DNA of 64,000 nucleotides from positions 124,001-188,000 of the forward strand of contig NZ_JAKFGB010000003.1 in assembly GCF_022267515.1 (NCBI RefSeq), in the 5' to 3' direction. Positions 55,901 to 63,530 of the stretch are shown in pieces. The notes beneath the pieces are model-generated. The model did not search any database and was not told the DNA's origin. It was given only the letters and a program-made list of their open reading frames with translations. The first letter of the stretch is position 1. Each line of letters opens with the position of its first letter. This DNA comes from Rubinisphaera margarita. GTDB taxonomy: Bacteria > Planctomycetota > Planctomycetia > Planctomycetales > Planctomycetaceae. A program made the translations under genes and the position numbers.

Positions 55901-56626
55901 TTCTTCCAGCCGGGCGACTTCAACGGCGACGGTCGCGAAGACCTGGTCGCCGTCTTCGGCAGCGGAGCCAGCAAGAGTATCTTCGTCGCGAAATCTCTCG
56001 GCCCGGCCGCCGGTTTTGCGAGCCTCAAGTTCTCCGATCTCACCGCGACGCAATCGCTCGACTCGTTTGTCGTGGGCGATTTCAATGGCGATGGCAAGGA
56101 TGATGTCGCCGCCCGGCTCAACACCACCAAATGGTGGCTCGGCCTGGCTGGCGTGAACGTCTTCAACTTCACATTCGGCACCACGTGGTCGTTCGCGTCC
56201 AGCGGAGTCAACGATATTCACATCGGCAGCACGAACGGAGACGCTAACAGCGATATTCTGGGCCGTGGCAGCAACGGAAACTGGTACAGCGCAGAATCAA
56301 ATGGCACCGGTCTGACGAACCGCGTGATCGAAACGTGGGCCCCAGTCAACTGGCAGTTCGTCAACGGTGGCGACTACAGCACACCACCAGCCGCTCCGGC
56401 GAGTAAAGACGAACTGTTCACCCCACAGTCCTCGCTCCAGACGAATGAACCCGCCCAGGATCTCGCAAGCCGCTGGAGTGGACCTGAAGAGACGAATCAG
56501 GCAATCGACTCGCCAGGCGTTAACACCCTCCCAGCCTTCGGCCACGAGCATCCCGAGGAAATCGATTCTGAAGAGTACGGCGTCTTCGGAGAATCCAGTC
56601 TTCTCGATCTCCTCTTCGCTTCGTAA
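52988..56626 (+). CDS. Large secreted CSLREA / FG-GAP repeat protein with LEPR-like N-terminus
   Basis: 1,212 residues from the ATG at 52988. The N-terminus has a basic region and EVLEARALLTVYVVNTATD, an LEPR-XLL-like signal common in very large planctomycete surface proteins. Two CSLREA-type domains start with VNTATDVTVNTNSNSDGLIS and VNTLADETDDPETFSLREAL; each leads into a parallel beta-helix full of NNxA/GGAIxNxGSLT repeats. The C-terminal third has six FG-GAP/VCBS-like repeats with calcium-binding GDFNGDGxDD motifs. An acidic tail ends the protein. It is probably a surface adhesin or matrix protein. The gene lies in a segment bounded by direct repeats R1 and R4. Confidence 0.88.
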   Translation: MPNRRLSVPSGCVRRSRLRGIGCGAAAEVLEARALLTVYVVNTATDVTVNTNSNSDGLISLREAITAANNNAAFGDAPAGSSGTTDIIRFAPSMRGQTITIQGDDFLIAGNLKIDGVIDGIATNLPRINASNASRHFFIASGSIVEISGLMLYGGNGTDSGSGQQQGGAIQNFGSLTLRSMWIHGNTAGIGRGGGVSSLIGSINVIDSTISNNTAAEAAGLYLGVPGKIINSTVSGNEADQFAGGLWAQSGANLGITNSTFTGNRSDTLDESGQPGGGIGVSGNGVVVVENTLVAGNFQGNGTTPNDVFNSSSFTGSNNLIGDANSSGGLSDGQFDNIVGVNGSGTRDITTILDTTLQNNGGTWPTHALLQTSIAVNNGDSQLARDENGNFLDSDGRGAPFTRFGIGTANAGATVDIGAYELQPRFAVNTLADETDDPETFSLREALQAANAQDIGSNVGGSTDEILFSSTLDGGTITLNGTALQVMSGRTRIEGRGADLLTISANDQSSILGVASTGIVEISGLKLTEGRNGFAGGAIVNQGQLTLREMWLTGNQALIAGAVDNHRSGGVATLTLIDSLLENNRTSFSGGAIYNSGSLTVINTTLSGNESKTDGGAIYNNGVSIVTNSTITGNHAIFDGTASDGGGGISNDGGAITLNNTIVAGNFSGTQEAAHDIRGTVEMSSSNNLIGTANASGGLVDGTNGNIVGVKIHEVLDPVLRDNGGSTPTHALIPNSPAINRGNNALAVDENDDPLTSDQRGVGFDRVLTRVDMGAFEGFRDPMTSFTGFFNGNWWLATPDANGSYDTNVAASGPASTFQKVLTGDFNGDGHDDLAAWLLSGQWRVGLNDGNGNYNFTPWTTWSGPNIKEVHVGDFNNDGLDDIIGLFEISNRNRGRWWVGLSDGTRFTNRSWGDFGNFSGILDVAVGNFDGVKGDDLAIITATGNIFMAKTSNSSFQYLFSHNWSVNSGFNFFQPGDFNGDGREDLVAVFGSGASKSIFVAKSLGPAAGFASLKFSDLTATQSLDSFVVGDFNGDGKDDVAARLNTTKWWLGLAGVNVFNFTFGTTWSFASSGVNDIHIGSTNGDANSDILGRGSNGNWYSAESNGTGLTNRVIETWAPVNWQFVNGGDYSTPPAAPASKDELFTPQSSLQTNEPAQDLASRWSGPEETNQAIDSPGVNTLPAFGHEHPEEIDSEEYGVFGESSLLDLLFAS

Positions 56627-56690
56627 GCGGCTGCGAAAGTCGGTCGAGAGGTCTCAATGGGAAAGCAACCTGTGTTCTATCGGTTCCATG

Positions 56691-56756
56691 TCTGCCATCG
56701 GCCCACGGGCGACTGCTTGTGACTTCGTCACCCGGAAGTGAACTTCCGGGCCATCC
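56691..56756. repeat. Partial repeat R3
   Basis: 66 bp after the large gene match the end of the middle module of R1, R2 and R4 (CGTCACCCGGAAGTGAACTT and following CCGGGCCATCC). The upstream TCTGCCATCGGCCCACG part is closest to R2. Confidence 0.75.
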
Positions 56757-56784
56757 TGCCGCACTCGACTGCTGCAATTCGTTG

Positions 56785-57261
56785 TTATGCGTTTTTTTCG
56801 GAACGCTGCCAACACACAAATCGATTATTCTCGGCTGAACTCATTGCGTCAATCATCGCCTCATCGCGAAACTGAGGCAAAGCCTGAAGACTCTCTAAGA
56901 GCTTAGCTTCGCCGGTTGCACCTTGCGGAATGATGCAACCGCCATCGGAGCCGTGCAAAACCCAGAAGACGTCGGGCAAGAATGGTCCTTCATCCGTTGT
57001 ATGTATTTCTACAAGCTGAAGGTCATTCCAACTTATTGATTCAATTGTCCCGTCGGGACGTGAACAACGGACATCAATGTCAGAGATGTCAACGATGTAT
57101 TGGCTTTCTGGTATCAGTTGTGGCTTCCTGTCGGGGTTTGCCAAGGCCTCATCAACTATCCGCTTGATGATTCGTTTTGAAGCCCATCGTTGAAGGGTCC
57201 AAGTGACAATCAATGCCGTCGTAGCGAAGAAGGCCACAGCGATTATTGCGATTGGATCCAT
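56785..57261 (-). CDS. Membrane-anchored hypothetical protein
   Basis: 158 residues starting at the ATG at 57261. An N-terminal membrane helix (IAIIAVAFFATTALIVTW) is followed by a soluble domain with SISWNDLQLVEIHTTDEGPF, VFWVLHGSDGGCIIPQGATG and LLESLQALPQF, a pattern I associate with a conserved hypothetical family found in several phyla, function unknown. It is within the R1-R4 bounded segment, next to the right repeat, and on the opposite strand to the large secreted gene. Function cannot be assigned. Confidence 0.7.
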   Translation of the reverse strand: MDPIAIIAVAFFATTALIVTWTLQRWASKRIIKRIVDEALANPDRKPQLIPESQYIVDISDIDVRCSRPDGTIESISWNDLQLVEIHTTDEGPFLPDVFWVLHGSDGGCIIPQGATGEAKLLESLQALPQFRDEAMIDAMSSAENNRFVCWQRSEKNA

Positions 57262-57285
57262 CAGCGGTCTCTAAACAAATAACGG

Positions 57286-57589
57286 CGGGATGGCCCGGAG
57301 GGCTACCTCCGGGTTGCGGAGCAACAAACAGTTGCCCATCGGCGAATTCGATCGATTGTGCATGCATTCCCAACGAGAAGCAAGTTGTTCGGTACTCGTG
57401 TTCCCACGTCTTCTAATCACCAACGTCCCACGGGCAGCTGCTTGTGACTTCGTCACCCGGAAGTGAACTTCCGGGCCATCCCTTCGAATGAGTTCTTCCG
57501 GAAGTCGGGTGCCATGCCCACGCTTGCGTGGGCATGCTTGTCATCGACGTTCAAACAATCAGCATCGCGTCCCCGTAGCTGTAGAATCG
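57286..57589. repeat. Composite repeat R4 (direct repeat, right copy), runs into queA
   Basis: R4 has the module structure of R1: hairpin module, middle module and the CATGCCCACGCTTGCGTGGG palindrome. The first 196 bp (57286-57481) differ from R1 at 6 sites. Its end overlaps the queA stop codon at 57551, so the part after 57554 is genuine queA coding sequence. Confidence 0.85.
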
Positions 57590-58618
57590 ATATTGCTCCC
57601 GAATCGCTTCGGCGTAACAGGCCATGATCTGCTCGTACCCGGTGAAGGCACTCAGCATCACCAGCAGGCTTGATTTTGGCAGATGGAAGTTCGTGATCAT
57701 TCCGTCGATCGCATGGAACTCGAACCCCGGGCGGATGAACAGGGTCGATTCTCCCTGCCACGGCTGCAGCGACCCCGATTGGGCGGCTGTTTCCAGAGTG
57801 CGAACCGTCGTCGTGCCGACCGCGATGACACGGCCTCCGCTGGCTCGAGTTTCGGCGAGCTTGTTGACGGTCTCTTCGGAGACCTCGCACCATTCGGAGT
57901 GCATCTCGTGTTCATCGAGATTCTCGACGGCAATCGGACGGAACGTGCCCAGTCCGACATGCAGCGTCACTTCCGCGATGCCGACTCCCGATTCCCGGCA
58001 GCGATCAAGAAGTTCGGGCGTGAAGTGCAGTCCGGCTGTCGGAGCCGCGACGGCTCCCGGCGTACTTGCGTAAACGGTCTGATATCGTTCCCGATCCTCA
58101 GGTGCGGCTTTGCCATGCTGAATATAAGGCGGCAGCGGAATCGCGCCGACGCGGTCGAGCAGTTCCCAGGCGGTCGCCGTGTCGCCGTCGTTCAGGACCG
58201 GCTGCACACGCCACGTTCCCTGTTCGTCGCATTCCAGAAACTTCAGCTGCAGCTTCGACTGCTGATCTTCGCTGTGAACGGTGACGGTTTCACCCAGCTG
58301 CAGCTTTCCTTTGGTTCTGCCGATGAGAATCCAGCTGTTGTCGGCATCGAGCCGGAGGAAGAGCCCCTCCCACTTTCCGCCGGTCTGATCGCGAAATCCC
58401 CGCAGTCGAGCCGGGACGACGCGGGTGCGGTTCAGCACGAGACAATCGCCCGGACGAACGAACTCCAGCAGATCGCGAAAATGGCGATGAGTCTTCGCTC
58501 CCGAACTGCGATCGAAGACGAGCAGCCGCGAGTCGGTGCGGTGCGGAGCAGGGGACTGAGCGATTAATTCCTCGGGAAGAGTGTAATCGTAAGAGGAAAT
58601 CTGATTAAGATCCGCCAT
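57551..58618 (-). CDS. queA: S-adenosylmethionine:tRNA ribosyltransferase-isomerase
   Basis: 355 residues from the ATG at 58618, the normal length. QueA adds the epoxycyclopentane ring from SAM to 7-aminomethyl-7-deazaguanine in tRNA in queuosine synthesis. The family blocks are YDYTLPEELIAQSP at the N-terminus, VLNRTRVVPARL, PTAGLHFTPELLD, VTLHVGLGTFRP and TNFHLPKSSLLVML, ending YSYGDAMLIV. A longer frame upstream of the ATG adds 26 unconserved residues. It is convergent with the repeat-bounded segment to the left. Other queuosine genes in the window: possibly only the QueD-like gene at 35.3 kb. Confidence 0.95.
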   Translation of the reverse strand: MADLNQISSYDYTLPEELIAQSPAPHRTDSRLLVFDRSSGAKTHRHFRDLLEFVRPGDCLVLNRTRVVPARLRGFRDQTGGKWEGLFLRLDADNSWILIGRTKGKLQLGETVTVHSEDQQSKLQLKFLECDEQGTWRVQPVLNDGDTATAWELLDRVGAIPLPPYIQHGKAAPEDRERYQTVYASTPGAVAAPTAGLHFTPELLDRCRESGVGIAEVTLHVGLGTFRPIAVENLDEHEMHSEWCEVSEETVNKLAETRASGGRVIAVGTTTVRTLETAAQSGSLQPWQGESTLFIRPGFEFHAIDGMITNFHLPKSSLLVMLSAFTGYEQIMACYAEAIREQYRFYSYGDAMLIV

Positions 58619-58657
58619 CGGCAGGTGTGTCTCGTTTCGTAGTAGAAGGGACTCAAG

Positions 58658-58705
58658 AGGATGGCCCAGACGTTTAAGTCTGGGTGGCGCAGCCACAAGC
58701 GGCTA
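58658..58705. repeat. Diverged copy of the hairpin module (R5)
   Basis: The stretch GAGGATGGCCCAGACG through CAGCCACAAGCGGC, upstream of the glycosyltransferase gene, has the layout of the first module of R1/R4: a GGATGGCC start, a hairpin (CCCAGACGTTTAAGTCTGGG), then a GCGCAGCCACAAG tail. It shows that the module is not restricted to the R1-R4 segment. Confidence 0.55.
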
Positions 58706-58818
58706 GTCTTCAGCGCGTTTGCCGGAATCAACTTCGATTCCAATCCGGCTCGCTGCGGTCCTTGAGAGGCCGGTTTATATCCATTCACACACAGTTTAGC
58801 AATTTGCTCCGTCACGAC

Positions 58819-59940
58819 ATGCCACAGACTCCGGTCCCCATTTTGTTCTGCATCACCGAGCTCGATCCCGGCGGCGCGGAGCGGGCATTCGTTCAGCTGA
58901 TCACCCGGCTCGATCGTACGGAATGGAATCCGCGTGTTGTTTGCCTCAGCGGAGAAGGGGAACTGGTCGAGCAATTGCGGCAGAACGGAATCGAGGTCGT
59001 CTGTCTGCATGCGAGCCGCCGGCGGCCTCTGGCGGCTCTGCTAAAACTTCGTCGCGAGATGCGACGATTCCGCCCGCGTCTGGTTCAGTCTTATCTGTTC
59101 CATGCGAATCTGCTGGCCCGCATCGCCGCTCGCATGGCGGGCGTGCCGGTGATGGTCTGCGGAATTCGCGTCGCCGAACGGCGCTCCAATTCTTATCTGA
59201 AGCTCGACCGCTGGACCGATCGCTGGGTGACGCGGCACGTTTGTGTCAGCGAAGCGGTGCGAAGATTCACGGTCGAACAGGGCGGGCTTCCGGCGGAAAA
59301 GCTGCTCGTCATTCCGAACGGCGTTGATCTTGATCGCTTCCGGACCGCGGAGCCGGTGTTGCGAACGGAACTCCACTGCAGCGACTCCGACTTCCTGATT
59401 CTCTTCGCCGGCCGCCTCGATCCACAGAAAGGCGTGCTGTCGCTGCCGGATCTCGCTGAAAGACTGAAGCCGAAGTATCCTCAATTGCGGTGGCTCATCG
59501 CTGGGGAGGGGCCGCTGCGCGGTGAACTCAAGCAGCAGATTCAGAGCAGAGGCCTGACGGAGACCGTGCAACTGCTCGGCTCCCGGGACGACATCCCGGA
59601 ATTAATGAAAACCGCCGATCTGTTCGTCTTCCCTTCTCGCTGGGAAGGGATGCCGAATGTCATTCTCGAAGCGATGGCGGCCGGACTGCCGATCGTCTCC
59701 ACCGCCGTGGAGGGGATTGAGGATCTGTTAAAGGACGATATGTCAGGAGCGATTGTTCCAATCGGCGAGAATGCAGCATTGGCTGTGCGAATTGAACAGC
59801 TCATTGAGCAGCCGGAAACTCGCGAACGATATGCGAGCCAGGCGTCGCGAGCGGTTGGGCGATGTCCGACCTGGGACGCGGTCGCGGAGCAGTATCAGGA
59901 GCTGTACCGCGAACTCTTGGTGCTCGAGCAGAAAAAGTAG
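58819..59940 (+). CDS. Glycosyltransferase family 4
   Basis: 373 residues from the ATG at 58819. The N-terminal GT-B half has ILFCITELDPGGAERAFVQL, the C-terminal half LILFAGRLDPQKGVLSLPDL and the EX7E-type sugar-nucleotide site in FVFPSRWEGMPNVILEAMAA. GT4 enzymes transfer sugars with retention, often for surface polysaccharide or lipid glycans. The acceptor is unknown. It runs opposite to queA across a 200-bp gap with a repeat module and is followed by a REP-like hairpin. Confidence 0.9.
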   Translation: MPQTPVPILFCITELDPGGAERAFVQLITRLDRTEWNPRVVCLSGEGELVEQLRQNGIEVVCLHASRRRPLAALLKLRREMRRFRPRLVQSYLFHANLLARIAARMAGVPVMVCGIRVAERRSNSYLKLDRWTDRWVTRHVCVSEAVRRFTVEQGGLPAEKLLVIPNGVDLDRFRTAEPVLRTELHCSDSDFLILFAGRLDPQKGVLSLPDLAERLKPKYPQLRWLIAGEGPLRGELKQQIQSRGLTETVQLLGSRDDIPELMKTADLFVFPSRWEGMPNVILEAMAAGLPIVSTAVEGIEDLLKDDMSGAIVPIGENAALAVRIEQLIEQPETRERYASQASRAVGRCPTWDAVAEQYQELYRELLVLEQKK

Positions 59941-60205
59941 GCTGGGATAGCCGAAGGCGTATCCCAGCAAATGTGCTCGGTACTGGAGTACGGCTGCCGT
60001 CCCAGCACTGCCTGGAGTAGTCCCGGGCGGGACAACAGGAGTGGTGTTCTCAAATGGGACGGGCCATGGCTGCGGTTTCTTTGAATACCGGACGATTCCA
60101 GTTCTACACGCGGATGGCGCTGCCTCTTGTCGTTTGCGCGACCCGCCCGCTGAGGCGGACGGGCCACCCCACATCAGTATGTCTCAACAGGTGACCCGCT
60201 GCTGT
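59941..60205. repeat. Intergenic REP-like hairpins
   Basis: Directly after the glycosyltransferase stop is GCTGGGATA/TATCCCAGC with a GCCGAAGGCG loop region (59941-59968). A second GC-rich palindrome (CCCGCCCGC to GCGGACGGG) is at about 60132-60153. Neither has a T-tract, so both look like intergenic repeats rather than terminators. No gene is present. Confidence 0.55.
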
Positions 60206-60505
60206 CTACAAGACGTGACGCAGGACAAACTCTTCCCACCAGAAGGACTGCTCCCGTTGAAACGACTCAAAGGCCGGGCAGATTCTTGAAAATCGATGAG
60301 CGGGATCGTAGACGATCCTGTGTACCCAGCGGGGCGTCTCTGAGGAGGGGCCGACCGCCTGAAGCAGCTTCGCTGTCGGCACCGCACTCCACACGTACAC
60401 GCAGAAAAATACGCCATACATGACAAGCGTGTAGATGGTGTTCGACAGTGTCCACCTTTCTTTCCTGCCGTCCTCAGCAGGTTCGGTGCTGCTGTTGCTT
60501 TCCAT
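60206..60505 (-). CDS. Small membrane hypothetical protein
   Basis: 99 residues starting at the ATG at 60505, immediately after the stop codon of the LON-domain gene (the sequence TGAATG joins the two). A membrane helix (about residues 22-44, YTLVMYGVFFCVYVWSAV) follows a polar N-terminus. The C-terminal part is aromatic and basic (FQREQSFWWEEFVLRHVL). Translational coupling suggests a functional link to the LON-domain protein. Function unknown. Confidence 0.65.
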   Translation of the reverse strand: MESNSSTEPAEDGRKERWTLSNTIYTLVMYGVFFCVYVWSAVPTAKLLQAVGPSSETPRWVHRIVYDPAHRFSRICPAFESFQREQSFWWEEFVLRHVL

Positions 60506-61156
60506 TCAATTCTCACTGAACTTTGGCGGGAACGGATACTTGTTCGCGTTGCCGAAGAGTCGCAGCAGTTGATTCGCGCGTGTGGCCGTTTCCGGCTCGG
60601 CCAGCAGGTTCAGTTTACTCTGGGTTTGCAGTTCGGAGTGATAGGTGATCAGGTCGGTCAGGGTGCCGAGGTCGAGGTTCTGTTCGTCGATCAGCTTGCG
60701 GATCTGTTCGACTTCCGAAGCCGTTTCGGTGAAGCAGCCGAGCAGGCGTTCGGCGAAGAGCCGCTGCGTTTCTTCCGAGTCGGGGTTGTCGCTGTGGATG
60801 ACTTCAACCATGGCCCGTCGAAACCGGTTCGGCGACTCGATTTCGTGTCGAATGGCGGCTCGTTCGATTCCCGCCAAGACCACTTTATAAGTTCCCTGAA
60901 CAGTTTCTTCCTGAGCGACAACCAGCCCGATGCAGGCGGTGGGGGCAATCGCTTCGGCTTCGCCATCTTTCGGCTGGAGCGTTGCCATCGTGATCAACTG
61001 GTCTGTCTGCAGGGCGTCATGGAGCATTTCGCAATAACGCGGCTCGAAGATATGCAGCGGCAGGATCATCCGCGGAAACAGGACGAGATCGGGCAGCGGA
61101 AACAGCCGCACGGAGCCGTCGAAGTCGGAAGGCAGGGGAATCAATTCGCTGATCAT
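60506..61156 (-). CDS. LON peptidase substrate-binding domain protein
   Basis: 216 residues from the ATG at 61156, preceded by GAGAGGTGG. It is the N-terminal LAN domain of Lon without the ATPase or protease: RLFPLPDLVLFPRMILPLHI, EPRYCEML and VVAQEETVQGTYKVVLAGIERA. Stand-alone LON-domain proteins have been seen in many bacteria; they may bind misfolded proteins or Lon substrates. A GTG a few codons upstream is less likely. It is directly coupled to the small membrane protein gene downstream. Confidence 0.9.
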   Translation of the reverse strand: MISELIPLPSDFDGSVRLFPLPDLVLFPRMILPLHIFEPRYCEMLHDALQTDQLITMATLQPKDGEAEAIAPTACIGLVVAQEETVQGTYKVVLAGIERAAIRHEIESPNRFRRAMVEVIHSDNPDSEETQRLFAERLLGCFTETASEVEQIRKLIDEQNLDLGTLTDLITYHSELQTQSKLNLLAEPETATRANQLLRLFGNANKYPFPPKFSEN

Positions 61157-61228
61157 GACGACCACCTCTCTCGCAGAATTCGATGCCTTCTATTATAGCC
61201 GCCCCGAACGGATCCCAATCATTGCTTC

Positions 61229-61711
61229 TCAGTCGATCACAATGTGCTCCGCCGTCATGGTCTCCAGATCAACTATCGCGATCGTATGCGGATTGGCCCG
61301 ATGAATCGCTCCCGGATTGAGTACGAGCGTCTCGCCGACCTTGTGCTGTTCGCGCTGATGCGTATGCCCGTAGCAGACGAGGTCGAAATCGCCTGATTCC
61401 GCCGCGTATGCCAGCCGACCCGGTTCGTGGCTGTGGAGCAGGGCGATCTTGCGGTTGCCGAGTTCGATCTCACCAAACATCCCGTGCCACGTCTGTTCGA
61501 TCGTTTCGACCGCGTTCTGCATCATCATCGCATTGTCGCAGTTGCCGGTAACGAAATGCGTCGGCCATTCGACGAACAGGTCGACAATGCGAACGCCGCA
61601 GATATCACCGCAATGCAGGACGGCCGAAACATCAGACTGCCTCAGAATTTCCACGGCTCGTTCGGTGTTGGCCACGTTGCCGTGAGTGTCGCTGACTATG
61701 CCAATTTTCAT
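61229..61711 (-). CDS. YfcE/MJ0936-like metallophosphodiesterase
   Basis: 160 residues, calcineurin-like phosphoesterase fold. Metal ligands are in KIGIVSDTHGN (Asp8, His10), HCGDIC, GNCDNAM, LLHSHEPG and CYGHTHQRE. Members hydrolyse small phosphodiesters in vitro; the natural substrate is unknown. It lies between the L-fuconate dehydratase-like and LON-domain genes on the same strand, with gaps of 104 and 72 bp, so an operon is possible but not proven. Confidence 0.9.
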   Translation of the reverse strand: MKIGIVSDTHGNVANTERAVEILRQSDVSAVLHCGDICGVRIVDLFVEWPTHFVTGNCDNAMMMQNAVETIEQTWHGMFGEIELGNRKIALLHSHEPGRLAYAAESGDFDLVCYGHTHQREQHKVGETLVLNPGAIHRANPHTIAIVDLETMTAEHIVID

Positions 61712-61815
61712 GAGCTGTTCGTCTTCGTCAGGAAGCCGTCGGTTGCTGGGGATTTCGTCCGGTCAGTATAGGGCTCCGGTTGATGCATCGGGAACCCTGT
61801 CTGCTTCAGCGGAGT

Positions 61816-63114
61816 TCAATCACGCCAGTACTCGCCGCTGGGGAACTTCGCCTTTTCGATCGACTCCGGGAACATCGTGATGCTGTACCCCGGTTTTTTC
61901 GGAAGCAGGTAGTGCCCGTTGCGAATGCGGATTGGATCGACGAAGTGTTCGTGGCAGGTGCCGGCGTGTTCGGCCATGCGATTCTCGAGGGAGCCGGACA
62001 CGCAGAGATAATCAATGATCGACAGGTGCTGGACGTATTCGCAGAGCCCCACGCCACCGGCATGCGGGCAAACCGGGACATCGAACTCAGCCGCCAGCAG
62101 CAGCACGGCCAGAACCTCATTCACGCCGCCGAGACGGCAGGCATCGATCTGACAGACCTGCATCCCGCCTGCTTCGAGGAACTGCTTGAACATCACCCGG
62201 TTTGCGCAGTGCTCGCCGCCGGCGACGCGAATCGGATGCAATGCCTTTGAGATCTTGGCGTATCCGAGCACGTCGTCGGGACTGGTCGGCTCTTCGATGG
62301 CCCAGGGATTGAACTCGGCGAGCTGCTGCATCCAGTCGATGGCGGTCTGCACGTCCCACACCTGATTGGCGTCGGTGAGCAGCAGTCGATCGGGGCCAAT
62401 TTCTTCCCGGATAATGCGGCAGCGGCGTCGGTCATCCTCCAGATCGCGACCGACTTTGATCTTGAAGACCTCCCAGCCTTCACTGAGCCGCAGCCGGCAA
62501 AGCTCCCGAAGTCGCTCATCGGAATACCCCAGCCAGCCAGCGGAGGTGGTGTAAGCCGGGTATCCCTGCTGCTGAAGCCGAGAGAGTCGCTCCGGTTGAG
62601 TCGCCTTCAGTTTCCGCAGCCGTTCCAGAGCCGCTTCCGGGGTGACGACGTCGGTCAAATATCGGAAGTCGATACAGCGGACAAACTCTTCCGGGGAAAA
62701 GTCTGCGACCAGCTTCCACAACGGTTTGCCTGTCGACTTTGCCCACAGATCCCAGACCGCATTGACCACGGCCGCCGTCGCGAGATGGATGACGCCTTTC
62801 TCTGGCCCGATCCAGCGAAGCTGGCTGTCGCTGGTAATGTGCCGCCAGAAGCCGCCCATGTCGGCTGTGATTTCTTCGAGTGTCAGGCCGACAACCCGAT
62901 CACGAAGTGCCTCGACCCCTGAGACGACGATCTCATTTCCCCGCCCGATTGTGAACGTGATTCCGTTTCCTCGCAGATCGTGGTCGCTGGTGTCGAGTGT
63001 AACATAGGCGACCGAGTAGTCGGGAGCCTCGTTCATCGCATCGGAACCATCGAGTTCGCGGGAGGTGGGGAAGCGGAGGTCATCAACGTGCAGATCAAGG
63101 ATGCGAGTAGCCAA
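61816..63114 (-). CDS. L-fuconate dehydratase-like enolase-superfamily enzyme
   Basis: 432 residues, mandelate racemase/L-fuconate dehydratase group of the enolase superfamily. Metal and acid/base residues are visible: FKIKVG (general base Lys), LLLTDANQVW (Asp), AIEEPTSPDD and VAGGEHCANR (Glu ligands) and CPHAGGVGLCEYV (His). FucD eliminates water from L-fuconate in a fucose or rhamnose degradation route. No other fucose genes are nearby, so the physiological substrate is an inference from family signature. Confidence 0.9.
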   Translation of the reverse strand: MATRILDLHVDDLRFPTSRELDGSDAMNEAPDYSVAYVTLDTSDHDLRGNGITFTIGRGNEIVVSGVEALRDRVVGLTLEEITADMGGFWRHITSDSQLRWIGPEKGVIHLATAAVVNAVWDLWAKSTGKPLWKLVADFSPEEFVRCIDFRYLTDVVTPEAALERLRKLKATQPERLSRLQQQGYPAYTTSAGWLGYSDERLRELCRLRLSEGWEVFKIKVGRDLEDDRRRCRIIREEIGPDRLLLTDANQVWDVQTAIDWMQQLAEFNPWAIEEPTSPDDVLGYAKISKALHPIRVAGGEHCANRVMFKQFLEAGGMQVCQIDACRLGGVNEVLAVLLLAAEFDVPVCPHAGGVGLCEYVQHLSIIDYLCVSGSLENRMAEHAGTCHEHFVDPIRIRNGHYLLPKKPGYSITMFPESIEKAKFPSGEYWRD

Positions 63115-63530
63115 GAGCGGGTCTTTCTATGACTCGGATGAGCGAAGCACCTGAGAGGTCAGTCTACTGCCTCGAAGGGAGGACGTCATCCGGCCCGAAC
63201 TTAACTGGCTTCCGGGGCTCAGCTTATTGCAATTTGAGAACGGACTCGTGATGATGATTGCAGGTGAACTGCATGTCGGTTTGCCGAGTCTCTGGATTTT
63301 TCATCACAACGGCAGGAGCGGTTCCGCTCCGTTGCCCGATTCCTATCTCATAATAGCGAAAGCTGATCGGTTTCATTACGATTCCGGAAGCTCGCACGTC
63401 CTTTGTCGCAGGGAGTTTCCCGGGACTGCTCGTCAGCGGTTACGGGCAATCTGCTTCAACACGTGAACTCTTAGCGCTGATCCTGAACGATGCCGGCCTC
63501 AAACCCGGTGTGGTCCTGAAAAGGTGAACT
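63115..63530. other. Divergent intergenic region before the PilB/GspE-like gene
   Basis: A 416-bp gap with no convincing gene. A short plus-strand frame (63227-63466) lacks recognisable features. It should hold the promoters of the fuconate dehydratase-like and PilB/GspE-like genes; none was clearly visible. Confidence 0.4.
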
